Assembly: GCF_006547045.1 (NCBI RefSeq)
Contig: NZ_CP041242.1
Location: 3,668,001-3,732,000 of the forward strand
DNA: 64,000 bases
Reading direction: 5' to 3'
Source of the DNA: Lysobacter alkalisoli
GTDB lineage: Bacteria; Pseudomonadota; Gammaproteobacteria; Xanthomonadales; Xanthomonadaceae
A program made the translations under genes and the position numbers. Positions 42,756 to 51,552 of the stretch are shown here, one piece after another. Position 1 is the stretch's first letter; every line of letters begins with the position of its first letter. The notes beneath the pieces were generated by a model. The model did no database searches and was not told the DNA's origin. It was given only the letters and a program-made list of their open reading frames with translations.

Positions 42756-43400
42756 ATGCGCACCCTGTTCCGACCATTCGCCGTTTCATCCCTCTGCTCG
42801 CTCGGCCTCGCCATCGCCTTGTTGACCGCGGCCAGCCGCCCGGCCACGGCCACCCCGCCGCCCGGCGCCGACGCCCGCGCGATGATCGAGGCCTGGGGCG
42901 TGGACCCGTCCGTACTCGCAGGCAACGGCGCCGACCTGCTGCAGCGCGCGCCCGACCCGGCCGTCGATGCGCTGTTCCAGGCCGTGCACCGCAGCCTGCA
43001 GGACGAGAACGAATCGCGTGCGTTGTGCGGCCTGTTCGAACCCGGCGGCGACCGCAGCCTGGACGGCCTCAACCGGGCCGCCCTCAGCCTCGGCGACGCC
43101 AGCCGCCAACGCCTGGCCAACGCCGTGTTGCTGGTGTTGATGAGCTCGGCCCAGGGCAAGCCGCAGCCCTACGACGCCGAGGCCGCCGGGCAGGCGCTGA
43201 AGGCCGCCGCGGTACGCGCCACCTTCCTCAACGATGGTTTCACCGCCGCACTCAACGGCAACGATGCCGATGCCCGCTGCCGGGCGGTCGCCCAGCTGAC
43301 CACCGCGCTGGAAGGACAACCGCAGGCCGAACGCGCGGCGGTCACCCGGCTGCTGCTCAGCCAGGGGCTGACGATGCTCGCCGACATGTCTTCCCTGTAG
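42756..43400 (+). CDS. Hypothetical exported protein (214 aa)
   Basis: From ATG 42756: MRTLFRPFAVSSLCSLGLAI then ALLTAASRPATA is a signal peptide. GTG 42714 would add 14 residues. The mature part is helical and acidic (DARAMIEAWGVDPSVLAGNG, LFQAVHRSLQDENESRALCG, RLANAVLLVLMSSAQGKP) with two cysteines. No family recognised. The following 192 bases to 43592 show no gene. Confidence 0.7.
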   Translation: MRTLFRPFAVSSLCSLGLAIALLTAASRPATATPPPGADARAMIEAWGVDPSVLAGNGADLLQRAPDPAVDALFQAVHRSLQDENESRALCGLFEPGGDRSLDGLNRAALSLGDASRQRLANAVLLVLMSSAQGKPQPYDAEAAGQALKAAAVRATFLNDGFTAALNGNDADARCRAVAQLTTALEGQPQAERAAVTRLLLSQGLTMLADMSSL

Positions 43401-43592
43401 CGGCGTCGGCACCTGTCGGCGGGCTGGACCCCGGCTCTCGCCGGGGCGACCACTTTCAGCGTTGCCCTGACAAGGGAAGCGATTCGCGCCGCAGGTGCGA
43501 ACGGGGGCATGGAAACCTGCGCGGAGAGGCCCAAGGCGGGCGCAGCCAAATCTCGTAGAGACTCCCGGGCGCGGCCCGCGATCAGCCGGTGA

Positions 43593-44021
43593 TCAGCCGC
43601 CGACCTGGGCGATCCAGTCCTGCAGGTTGTAGTAGTTGCTGACCCGGGCGATGCGACCCTCGCGCAGCTCGAAGAACGCCCCGCCCGGCAGCACGTAGCG
43701 TTGCCCATGCGCCGGTGGCAATCCTTCGTCGTCGGCGATGTATTCGCCATGCACCACGTATTCGGCCGCCGCACGGCTGCCGTCCGGCGACACCATCACC
43801 ACGATGTCGCGCAACTGCTCGCGGTAACAGCGGGCCATCCGCTGCAGGAAGGCCGCGAACGCGTCCCGGCCGATCTCGCGCGCGCCCTGATTGAGGTCAT
43901 GGGCCACGCCGTCGTCGAGCAGGTCCAGCATCGCGTCCCAGTCGCCGCGGTTGAACGCGGCGTAGTAGCTGAGCACCTGTTCGGTGGTGCGGTCGTGACT
44001 GCGGGTTCCGTCGATTCTCAT
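43593..44021 (-). CDS. SnoaL-like/ketosteroid-isomerase-related protein (142 aa)
   Basis: NTF2-like fold: EQVLSYYAAFNRGDWDAMLD then LLDDGVAHDLNQG, REIGRDAFAAFLQRMARCYR, AAEYVVHGEYIADDEGLPP, FFELREGRIARVSNYYNLQDWI. This matches proteins labelled ketosteroid isomerase-related; catalytic role unproven. Minus strand, separated from the MHYT gene by a GC-rich hairpin. Confidence 0.85.
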   Translation of the reverse strand: MRIDGTRSHDRTTEQVLSYYAAFNRGDWDAMLDLLDDGVAHDLNQGAREIGRDAFAAFLQRMARCYREQLRDIVVMVSPDGSRAAAEYVVHGEYIADDEGLPPAHGQRYVLPGGAFFELREGRIARVSNYYNLQDWIAQVGG

Positions 44022-44069
44022 TGCGGCTTACGCAGCGGTGCGGAACCGTCATTATGCGCCCACGACGAC

Positions 44070-44092
44070 AAAGGCCCGCATGGCGGGCCTTT
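44070..44092 (-). terminator. Hairpin AAAGGCCCGC-ATG-GCGGGCCTTT
   Basis: A perfect 10-bp stem with a 3-base loop, 26 bases after the stop of the minus-strand MHYT gene. The U-tract is short on both strands, so it could be bidirectional. Confidence 0.7.
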
Positions 44093-44117
44093 GCCAGTCA
44101 CCCGACCCCGGGCGGGT

Positions 44118-44870
44118 TCAGATCTGCACGAGTTCGCGCTGGCGCTGGCGCACCAGGCTGGTCGCCAGCATGGCGGCCAACACCACCGTGGTCACGGCGA
44201 AGATGCCCATGCCCAGGTACTCGCCACCCATGCCTCCGGCCAGGACTTCGGGCCCGGCCCCGTTGGGGATGAAGCTCGCCGCGGCCATGCCGGTGTAGTG
44301 CATGCCGCAGACGGCGATACCCATCACCACCGCACTGCCCAGCATCTGCACCCAGCCGCGCAGATTGAAGGCGAGCCATAGCGCGACGATCGAGGCCACG
44401 ATCGCAATTGTCAGCGAGGCTGCGACCAGGGTCATGTCGTAGTGGGTGTCGGCCGGCATCTGCATCGCCGCCATGCCGGAATAGTGCATGCCGCCCACAC
44501 CCATGCCCATGAACACCCCGGCCAGGACCAGCTTGCTCCAGCCGAACACACCGGTGCCGGCGATCGCCAGCCCGGCCATGCACGAGGCCATGCCGACCAG
44601 CGCCGACAGCACGGTCAGGCCGATGTCGTAGGTCACCGGCACATCCATGTTGCAGGCGAGCATGGCGATGAAATGCATCGCCCAGATCGCGCCGCCGCCC
44701 ATCGCCGCGCCTGCGGCGACGACCGCGCGCCAGCGCTGCGCGACGGTATCGGCCGCCGGGATCGCAACGGCCAACTGCAGCGCGGTGAACGAGCCCAGAA
44801 CCGAGACCAGGAACGAAAGTGCGATCAGGAACGGCTCGTGGACGCACTGGATCGCGTGATCGTGTGGCAT
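44118..44870 (-). CDS. MHYT-domain integral membrane sensor protein
   Basis: A 250-aa protein with about seven membrane helices and three MHYT-like motifs: IWAMHFIAMLACNM, GGMHYSGMAAMQM and CGMHYTGMAAASF. The conserved Met, His and Cys residues near the outer face are thought to bind copper and sense O2, CO or NO. Here the domain stands alone, without the GGDEF/EAL output usually attached. A very good SD (GGGGAGG) lies before ATG 44868-44870. The next gene upstream (V4R-like) is on the same strand 111 bases away. Confidence 0.92.
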   Translation of the reverse strand: MPHDHAIQCVHEPFLIALSFLVSVLGSFTALQLAVAIPAADTVAQRWRAVVAAGAAMGGGAIWAMHFIAMLACNMDVPVTYDIGLTVLSALVGMASCMAGLAIAGTGVFGWSKLVLAGVFMGMGVGGMHYSGMAAMQMPADTHYDMTLVAASLTIAIVASIVALWLAFNLRGWVQMLGSAVVMGIAVCGMHYTGMAAASFIPNGAGPEVLAGGMGGEYLGMGIFAVTTVVLAAMLATSLVRQRQRELVQI

Positions 44871-44981
44871 GGCAACCTCCCCTTTGGTTGAACGCGTTGT
44901 TGGACAGCGGAGGACGCCTCCGCCTTCGACCGGATTGCCGCGTGATGCGGGCTGTTCCCGCGACGCACGCGGATCAGATGC

Positions 44982-45749
44982 TCAATGGCTGAACTCGAAC
45001 CGGCACGCCTGCGCGCCGTCGCCCCGGCACGTGCGCTCGACGGCAACCAGTCCGCGGGTCCCATGCGCCCCACCCAACAGGCCTTCGAGCATGCCGCGCA
45101 GGAAGTGGCAACCGGCGCCCTGGCCCGGCCGGCAGTACGGACTGTTGTCGACCACCAATGCATCGCCATCGATCCGCACGTGCACCAGCTCGCCGACCGC
45201 CGGCAATGCGATCCGGCGCAATGCATCGTGCAGGCTGAGGTGTCCGCCCAGCGCGTATTCGCGCTTGTAGACCCAGGCCCCGACGCGGTGGCCGACGTGG
45301 TGCAGGGTTGGCGCGCGCTGCGTGGTCGGCAGCTCCTTGTCCAGCGCACGGACCAGGATGTTGATGTTCGGATAGCTGCGCGCCAGCTGCGGCAGCACGA
45401 TTTCGGCCCGCTCGGTCGCGATCGAAGACGGCCTGGCCGCTCCCACAGGGACAGCGACCGGCGCGGGCGCGGCAGCAGGCGTCGATGCGGCAAATGACGA
45501 TGCGGCCAGCATCTCGCCGGGCGGTCCCGATTCGAAGCTCTTCACCAGGTGATGGGTGCCGAGATGCTCTTCGAGCAGCAGGAGATTCTCTTCGGCTCCG
45601 CGCACCAGCATCGTCAGCTGCACGCCATCCGGGCAGCTGCTCATCCGTTGCCGGAGCAGGGTGAAACCATTGGCGATCACCGTTTGTCCAAGCGCAAGCA
45701 GCAACCCTTCGCGTTGGTCGGAGACCAGACGAAACTCCACATCCACCAT
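44982..45749 (-). CDS. V4R-domain-like protein (255 aa)
   Basis: Residues ~1-80 look like an ACT/HPP-type regulatory domain (VDVEFRLVSDQREGLLLALG, SCPDGVQLTMLVRGAEENLL). After an Ala/Pro linker, residues ~125-255 match the 4-vinyl reductase (V4R) small-molecule-binding fold: VLPQLARSYPNINILVRALD, LHHVGHRVGAWVYKREYALG, NSPYCRPGQGAGCHFLRGML then EGLLGG, and ERTCRGDGAQACRFEF, with four Cys (C-x7-C and C-x7-C) fitting metal binding. Possibly a soluble partner of the MHYT membrane protein; inferred from position only. Confidence 0.7.
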   Translation of the reverse strand: MVDVEFRLVSDQREGLLLALGQTVIANGFTLLRQRMSSCPDGVQLTMLVRGAEENLLLLEEHLGTHHLVKSFESGPPGEMLAASSFAASTPAAAPAPVAVPVGAARPSSIATERAEIVLPQLARSYPNINILVRALDKELPTTQRAPTLHHVGHRVGAWVYKREYALGGHLSLHDALRRIALPAVGELVHVRIDGDALVVDNSPYCRPGQGAGCHFLRGMLEGLLGGAHGTRGLVAVERTCRGDGAQACRFEFSH

Positions 45750-45976
45750 CCGCCACCCCCAGGCATCCAGCAGCTCTCGTCTATGCGGTTCGTTCGATTG
45801 CCGGTGTGGCGCGGTCCGCTATCCCCATCGGAGTCCGCCATCTGAACTCGCACCTTCGCCGTTCAGCCTGCCAGCAAGGCCGGCAAAAAAATCCAACTGA
45901 CATCACAAATGAATCAGCACAATGTGATCTGCACGACTCTTCACGCGTGCTTCACATCAAGCTTGAAATCCATCCA

Positions 45977-46978
45977 TCACATGCTGGCGAACAGCGACGC
46001 CAGTGCATCGAGATCGACGTTGCCGCCCGACAGCACCAGCCCGACCCGGCGTCCGGCAAAACGTTCGCGCCGGGCCAGCACCGCGGCCAGGGGAACCGCG
46101 GCCGATGGCTCGACCACCAGCTTCATCCGCTCCCAGATCAGCCGCATCGCCGCGATCACCGCAGCGTCGTCGACCAGCAGGATGTCGCGCAGGTGCTCGC
46201 GCAGGATCGGGAAGGTCAGGGTGCCCAGTTCGGATCGCAGGCCATCGCAGACGGTGTCGGCGACGCGACCGGTAATGCGCTGGCCGCACTGCAGCGAGTC
46301 ATGGGCGTCGCGCGCACCTTCGGGCTCGGCACCGAACAGTTCGATCGCCGGGTCGATGCCACGCGCGGCCAGGCAAGTGCCCGACAGCAGGCCACCGCCG
46401 CTGACCGGCGCGACCAGCGCATCGAGGCCGGGCACGGCGGCGAGCAGTTCCAATGTCGCGGTGCCCTGGCCGGCGATCACCCGCGCATCGTTGAACGGAT
46501 GCACCAGCACGCCACCGGTCTCGGCCAGCACCTCGGCGGTGACCGCATCTCGCGAAGCCTGGAGGGTGTCGCAGGGCACGATGCGCGCCCCGTAGCCGGC
46601 AATCGCCGCCAGCTTGATCTTCGGCGTGCTGTGCGGCGCGACCACGGTGGCGGTGGTGCCGCGCAGGCGCGCGGCCAATGCCACCGCGGCGCCGTGGTTG
46701 CCGGAGCTCTGGGTGACGATGCCGCGTGCGATCTCCTCGTCGGACAACGAGAACACCGCATTGCAGGCGCCGCGGAACTTGAACGCGCCGGCGCGTTGCA
46801 GGTTCTCGCACTTGAAATGCAGCTCGCAGCCGGCCATCGCATCGAGTGCGTGCGAACGCATTACCGGGGTGACGTGCGCATGCGGGGCGATCCGCGCGGC
46901 GGCGGCGAGCACGTCGCCGTGGGTGGGCGCCCGCAGTGCCGGCTCGGCGAATGAAGCGTTGGTCGCGGCGGTATTCAT
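45977..46978 (-). CDS. Threonine/serine dehydratase-like PLP enzyme
   Basis: A 333-aa fold-type II PLP enzyme, the size of catabolic threonine dehydratase or serine racemase (no C-terminal ACT domain). Motifs: CENLQRAGAFKFRGA (Schiff-base Lys67), TQSSGNHGAAVALAARLRG, VVAPHSTPKIKL, PVSGGGLLSGTCLA (phosphate-binding loop, ~193), VGLVLSGGNVDL. It would deaminate L-threonine or L-serine to 2-oxobutyrate or pyruvate, or racemise serine. It lies 9 bases after the EamA-type transporter gene and is likely co-transcribed. Confidence 0.92.
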   Translation of the reverse strand: MNTAATNASFAEPALRAPTHGDVLAAAARIAPHAHVTPVMRSHALDAMAGCELHFKCENLQRAGAFKFRGACNAVFSLSDEEIARGIVTQSSGNHGAAVALAARLRGTTATVVAPHSTPKIKLAAIAGYGARIVPCDTLQASRDAVTAEVLAETGGVLVHPFNDARVIAGQGTATLELLAAVPGLDALVAPVSGGGLLSGTCLAARGIDPAIELFGAEPEGARDAHDSLQCGQRITGRVADTVCDGLRSELGTLTFPILREHLRDILLVDDAAVIAAMRLIWERMKLVVEPSAAVPLAAVLARRERFAGRRVGLVLSGGNVDLDALASLFASM

Positions 46979-46987
46979 GCCGATAGC

Positions 46988-47959
46988 CTACCGTGTCGTT
47001 TCAGCTGGCGGCTGCTGCGGCGGCACGGTCGCCACCGCGGTCGCGCGCCGCCCCATCAGGCTGACCACGGCCGAACCGGCCACCGCCAGCCCGGCACCGG
47101 TCCAGCCCAGCCAGGCAATCCGCTCCGGCGCCAGCCAGCCCGGCCACAGCACCGCGACCAGCGCCGAGGCGGCGATGGTCAGCAGTGGCGTGGTCGCCAG
47201 CACTGCCGACACCCGCGAGGCTTCCCAATGCGCGAGTGCCTCGGCGAAGGCGCCGTAGGCCCCGATCGTGTTGAGCGCGCAGTAGCCGAGCAGCAGCCAG
47301 AGTGCAAGGTCGAGGTCGAGCAGCGCGGATGGGCTCGCGAACGGCCATAGCGCCAGCGTCGACAAGGCATAGATGCCGAGCAGGATCCGCATCGAACCGA
47401 GCTTGAGCAGCAGTTGCTTCTGCAGCAGCGCGTAGCCGGCCCAGACCACCGCCGCGATCACCACCAGCGACGATCCGAACAGATAGCCTTCCCCCTGCGC
47501 GCCCTGCCATTGCTCCCACGAGAACAGCACCAGCCCGGTCACCAGCAGCAACAGGCCCAGCCACTGCGCGGCACGGAAGTGCTCGCCGAACACCCAGATC
47601 CCGCCCAACGCCATCAGCAGCGGTGCCAGCTGGATCAGCAGCTGGGTATTGGCCGGCGTGGTGTACTGCACGCCGAGCAGGTAGAACACGTAATTGCCCA
47701 GCAGCATCAGCCCGGCGACCAGCAGCATCAGCCAGCCGCTGCCGCCGAGGGCGCCGTAGCCGTGCAGGCGACCGCGTGCGGCCAGCCAGCCACCGGTGAT
47801 CACGGTCGCGACCAGGAAACGGAACCAGGTCAGGGTGATTGCATCGACCTCTTCCAGCACGATCTTCAGCGCGATCGGCAGGGTTGCCCAGCACAGGGCG
47901 GTGAACAGGGACAGGGACAGGCCGAGGCGCCACTGGCCCGAGGCGCGATGCAGGTTCAT
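46988..47959 (-). CDS. EamA/DMT-family transporter (10 TM)
   Basis: A 323-aa inner-membrane protein from ATG 47957-47959. Two EamA repeats: LFTALCWATLPIALKIVLEE then VDAITLTWFRFLVATVI, and SSLVVIAAVVWAGYALLQKQ then LLLKLGSMRILLGIYALSTL. YLLGVQYTTPANTQLLIQLA and FAEALAHWEASRVSAVLATT then PLLTI are the typical helix 4 and helix 9 regions. Probably a metabolite or amino-acid exporter, which fits the downstream threonine dehydratase-like gene. An upstream in-frame start at 48049 is rejected. Confidence 0.9.
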   Translation of the reverse strand: MNLHRASGQWRLGLSLSLFTALCWATLPIALKIVLEEVDAITLTWFRFLVATVITGGWLAARGRLHGYGALGGSGWLMLLVAGLMLLGNYVFYLLGVQYTTPANTQLLIQLAPLLMALGGIWVFGEHFRAAQWLGLLLLVTGLVLFSWEQWQGAQGEGYLFGSSLVVIAAVVWAGYALLQKQLLLKLGSMRILLGIYALSTLALWPFASPSALLDLDLALWLLLGYCALNTIGAYGAFAEALAHWEASRVSAVLATTPLLTIAASALVAVLWPGWLAPERIAWLGWTGAGLAVAGSAVVSLMGRRATAVATVPPQQPPAETTR

Positions 47960-48134
47960 GATGGGGCCCGACCGACGTGGGACAGCATGCTCGCATCGGC
48001 CCGGTGCCGTCTGCAACGACGGGCCACGCCAGCTGTACGCCAGCGACATGATTCCCGCCTATTTGGCTGGAGTTAAGCGCGAGTTCAATGCGTCCGGCCC
48101 ATGGTGAAATCCTCAGAACCGGGGGGCTCCGGAT

Positions 48135-48674
48135 ATGACCCGTACATTGCTGATCCGCGTACTCGCACCCGCGCTTGCCGTCACCCTGCTTGGCGGCTGC
48201 GTCAGTGGCTACAACTACCGCGCCGACGGCGGCGGTTACTACTACGGCCGCCCGTCGGTCCAGTACCAGTACTACGGTGGCTACGGCTACTACCCGTACA
48301 GCCTCCATCCGTACGGGGTGTATTCCTACGGCCATTACCCGTACCGCTACTACCGCCCGCACCGCCCGTACTACTCCTACCCGCGTTATCCGTACTACCC
48401 GGTGTACCCGCACCGGCCGCCGGTGAGCGGGAAGCCGCCCAGCCATCGGCCGGGCGACGGCCATGGCAAGGCCCCGTGGCGCGACCTTGACCGGATCGAG
48501 CGCGAGAAGCGCCGCCCGCGGCTGGATACCCCGGCCCCGCGGCAGGTCGGACAGCAGGTCGGACCGACCCCCAGCGCCCAGCCGCGCCCGGTCCAGCCGC
48601 GCGCGACCTACCAGCCCAGGCCCCGCAGCACGGAGCGCCAGGACGCCAAGCGGATCCGCGAAATCGAACCCTGA
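48135..48674 (+). CDS. Tyrosine-rich lipoprotein (179 aa)
   Basis: MTRTLLIRVLAPALAVTLLG then GC ends in a lipobox (LLGGC, Cys at 22), so it is a lipidated protein. The mature part has two regions: a Tyr/Gly/Pro-rich low-complexity segment (Y-Y-x-Y repeats, e.g. GYGYYPYSLHPYGVYSYGHY), then a basic, proline-rich and charged tail ending RQDAKRIREIEP. It may be surface or envelope associated; no function is evident. It is followed by 877 bases without a protein gene. Confidence 0.8.
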   Translation: MTRTLLIRVLAPALAVTLLGGCVSGYNYRADGGGYYYGRPSVQYQYYGGYGYYPYSLHPYGVYSYGHYPYRYYRPHRPYYSYPRYPYYPVYPHRPPVSGKPPSHRPGDGHGKAPWRDLDRIEREKRRPRLDTPAPRQVGQQVGPTPSAQPRPVQPRATYQPRPRSTERQDAKRIREIEP

Positions 48675-49017
48675 GACCCGGGTCCGGCCAATCGATCTGG
48701 CCGTGACGGCCGTCGCTTGACGTATCCGTCATTGAGGGCGCACAGTTAGCCCCGCGTGACCCGCAGCGTCGTATTGCGACGCAATATTGGTCAGGCCAGC
48801 ACCCGCAGGGCGGGTGCGTAGATGCAAGCGTCGATGTCGGCGTCCGGCGAGGAATCACGGATCCCCCCTGTTCCGTCCCCGTCGGACGTCGGCGCCTTGT
48901 GTTGAAGCCCAAGGCGCCCCCCAGGATTCGCGACGTGCTGATGTTCCGCGCTTTCGCACGAAACATCCCCAAGATTCGCTGCGCGAATGCTTGGGCCCCA
49001 GCTAGCACCTCCAATCC

Positions 49018-49343
49018 CCGCGCCTTCGGCGCGCCCCCTTACCAAGGGGGCTCGCCACCAGAAAGGTCGAAGGCCATCCGACGATGGCAGCAGCATGACG
49101 TGGCATGGTTTTTAGCCCCCTTGGTAAGGGGGCGACTCACGCCGTAGGCGTGGGTTGGGGGATCGGAAGTACGCACCGGGGCCCGAGGTTTGCGACAGCA
49201 AACCTTGGGGTGGCCTTGACGCGAAGCGGCTAGGCCATGCGAGGGGCGCCCCGAAGGGGCGGGGGATCGGAAGTTAACGCCTCGGGGCCCAACAGTTTTG
49301 CGCAGCAGAACTTTGGGTTCTTTGTTTGGCGACGCCAAACAAA
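49018..49343. repeat. Cluster of dispersed palindromes and direct repeats in a long intergenic region
   Basis: The 48675-49551 gap has no convincing protein gene. GCCCCCTTACCAAGGGGGC occurs at 49032-49051 and inverted at 49114-49133. A block beginning GGGGGATCGGAAGT occurs at about 49150-49200 and again at 49261-49318 with differences. TTTGTTTGGCG-A-CGCCAAACAAA is a hairpin at 49321-49343. Similar elements are typical of xanthomonad intergenic DNA. Confidence 0.65.
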
Positions 49344-49345
49344 AA

Positions 49346-49377
49346 AAGGGCCGAATGTCCCCCGACATTCGGCCCTT
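49346..49377 (-). terminator. Strong Rho-independent terminator on the minus strand
   Basis: AAGGGCCGAATGTC-CCCC(C)-GACATTCGGCCCTT, a 14-bp perfect stem. On the minus strand it is followed by seven T residues; on the plus strand no T-run follows. No minus-strand protein gene lies close enough to use it, so it may end a small RNA. Confidence 0.8.
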
Positions 49378-49530
49378 GTGCTTCCCCGGCGGGCACTTGG
49401 CCAGCCCCTGTTCCAATTCCAGCCGGCGCATGGCGCCTGCCCCGTCGGGTGCATCGGTACAGATGCAGAAAGCATGCCAACCCGGCGCCGTTGCGGGCGG
49501 ATACACCCGCTCTGGCCTAGAATCCGTCCC
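49378..49530 (-). ncRNA. Candidate small RNA ending at the 49346-49377 terminator
   Basis: The only support is the orientation of the terminator and the absence of a minus-strand gene for 2 kb upstream. The region read on the minus strand holds several short complementary segments (GCATC..GATGC, GGCGCCATGCGCC). No promoter can be fixed, so the left limit is arbitrary. It does not match a family I can name. Confidence 0.3.
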
Positions 49531-49551
49531 GATACCCGGGCCTGATCTCCC

Positions 49552-51444
49552 ATGACCAAAAGCTTCTACCAATACGACGTGATCGTGGTCGGCGGCGGCC
49601 ACGCCGGCACCGAGGCTGCGCTGGCCGCGGCACGGGCCGGTGCGCGCACCCTGCTGCTGACCCACAGCGTCGAGACGGTCGGGGCGATGAGCTGCAACCC
49701 GGCCATCGGCGGCATCGGCAAGGGCCATCTGGTCAAGGAGATCGACGCGCTGGGCGGGGTGATGGCCCGCGCCGCCGACGCCGCCGGCATCCAGTGGCGC
49801 CGGCTCAACGCGAGCAAGGGCCCGGCGGTGCGGGCGACCCGCTGCCAGGCCGATCGCGCGCTGTACCGCGCCTTCGTCCGACGCGCGGTCGAGAGCCAGC
49901 CGGGACTGACCCTGTTCCAGGCCGCGGTCGATGACATCGAATTCGGAGACGGCAAGAAGGTCACCGGCGTGCTCACCCAGACCGGGCTGCGCTTCGAGGC
50001 GCCCGCGGTGGTGCTGACCGCCGGCACCTTCCTCGCCGGCAAGGTCCACGTCGGCCAGACCACCTATGCCGCCGGCCGCGCCGGCGATCCGCCCGCGGTC
50101 GCGCTGGCCCATAAGCTGCGCGAGGGCCCGTTCGTGGTCGACCGGCTCAAGACCGGCACCCCGCCGCGGATCGACGGCCGCACGCTCGACTATTCGGTGA
50201 TGGAGGAGCAGCCCGGCGACGACCCGCGCCCGGTGATGTCGTTCATGGGCTCGACCTCCGACCATCCGCGCCAAGTGCCGTGCTGGATCACCCATACCTC
50301 CGAGCGCACCCACGAGATCATCCGCGCCGCGCTCGACCGCAGCCCGCTCTACACCGGCCAGATCGAGGGCATCGGCCCGCGTTATTGCCCGTCGATCGAG
50401 GACAAGGTGGTGCGCTTCGCCGAGAAGGCCAGCCACCAGATCTTCGTCGAACCCGAAGGCCTGGACGTGGCCGAGATCTACCCCAACGGCATCTCGACCT
50501 CGCTGCCGTTCGACGTGCAGCTGGAACTGGTGCGCAGCATCCGCGGCTTCGAGCATGCCCACATCACCCGCGCCGGCTACGCGATCGAATACGACTTCTT
50601 CGACCCGCGCGGGCTCAGGACCACGCTGGAGACCAAGGCCATCGCCGGGCTGTTCTTCGCCGGCCAGATCAACGGCACCACCGGTTACGAGGAAGCCGCC
50701 GCGCAGGGCCTGCTGGCCGGCGTCAACGCGGCGCGCTTCGTGCGCGGCATGGACGGCTGGAGCCCGCGTCGCGACCAGGCCTACCTCGGCGTGCTGGTCG
50801 ACGACCTGACCACCCACGGCACCAGCGAGCCGTACCGCATGTTCACCAGCCGCGCCGAGTACCGGCTGCAGCTGCGCGAGGACAACGCCGACCTGAGGCT
50901 GACTCCGGTCGGGCGCGGACTCGGCCTGGTCGACGACGCACGCTGGTCGCGGTTCGAGGCCAAGCGCGAGGCGATCGAGGTCGAGAGCACCCGTCTTGGA
51001 AGGCTATGGGCGGCGCCGAACAACGCGCTCGGTCGCGCGCTGGCCGATACGCTCGGGGTCGAGGTCAGCCGCGAGAGCAACGCGCGCGACCTGCTCAAGC
51101 GGCCAGAACTCGACTACGCGAAGCTGGCGTCGGTGCCCGGCATCGGCCCCGGCGTCGACGACGCGGCAGTGGCCGAACAGGTCGAGATCGGGGTCAAGTA
51201 CGCCGGTTATCTCGACCGCCAGCGCGAGGAAATCGAACGCGCGCGCCGCCACGAGGACACCGCGATCCCGGACGGCTTCGACTATGCGCAGGTACGCGGG
51301 CTGTCGGCCGAGGTGCAGGGCAAGCTCGAGCGCGTGCGTCCGCAGACCATCGGCCAGGCGCAGCGCATCCCAGGCATGACCCCGGCCGCGATCTCGTTGC
51401 TGCTGGTGCACCTGGAGCGGGCGCGGCGCAGTCGGGTGGCGTAG
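49552..51444 (+). CDS. mnmG: tRNA uridine-5-carboxymethylaminomethyl modification enzyme, FAD subunit
   Basis: With MnmE, MnmG (GidA) installs the cmnm5 group on U34 of several tRNAs, using FAD and NADH. The 630-aa length is standard. Motifs: [20 protein letters not shown] dinucleotide loop, [20 protein letters not shown] then LGG (signature 1), [43 protein letters not shown] (signature 2), and the C-terminal [14 protein letters not shown] and [25 protein letters not shown] sequence at 49518-49523 may be its -10 element. Confidence 0.97.
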   Translation: MTKSFYQYDVIVVGGGHAGTEAALAAARAGARTLLLTHSVETVGAMSCNPAIGGIGKGHLVKEIDALGGVMARAADAAGIQWRRLNASKGPAVRATRCQADRALYRAFVRRAVESQPGLTLFQAAVDDIEFGDGKKVTGVLTQTGLRFEAPAVVLTAGTFLAGKVHVGQTTYAAGRAGDPPAVALAHKLREGPFVVDRLKTGTPPRIDGRTLDYSVMEEQPGDDPRPVMSFMGSTSDHPRQVPCWITHTSERTHEIIRAALDRSPLYTGQIEGIGPRYCPSIEDKVVRFAEKASHQIFVEPEGLDVAEIYPNGISTSLPFDVQLELVRSIRGFEHAHITRAGYAIEYDFFDPRGLRTTLETKAIAGLFFAGQINGTTGYEEAAAQGLLAGVNAARFVRGMDGWSPRRDQAYLGVLVDDLTTHGTSEPYRMFTSRAEYRLQLREDNADLRLTPVGRGLGLVDDARWSRFEAKREAIEVESTRLGRLWAAPNNALGRALADTLGVEVSRESNARDLLKRPELDYAKLASVPGIGPGVDDAAVAEQVEIGVKYAGYLDRQREEIERARRHEDTAIPDGFDYAQVRGLSAEVQGKLERVRPQTIGQAQRIPGMTPAAISLLLVHLERARRSRVA

Positions 51445-51552
51445 GCCAGACGCTTGCTGGAAGTGCCTGGAAACGGTCGCCGGTTTTGAAGACGCACGGC
51501 CTTGTCCGACCAGCGACTCCCTGGTGCGCGATTCGACGGCAACACCTTCCGG

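Noticed and set aside
49236..49545. Short plus-strand ORFs before mnmG
   Set aside because: They read through hairpins and repeated elements, have no SD and no recognisable protein features.
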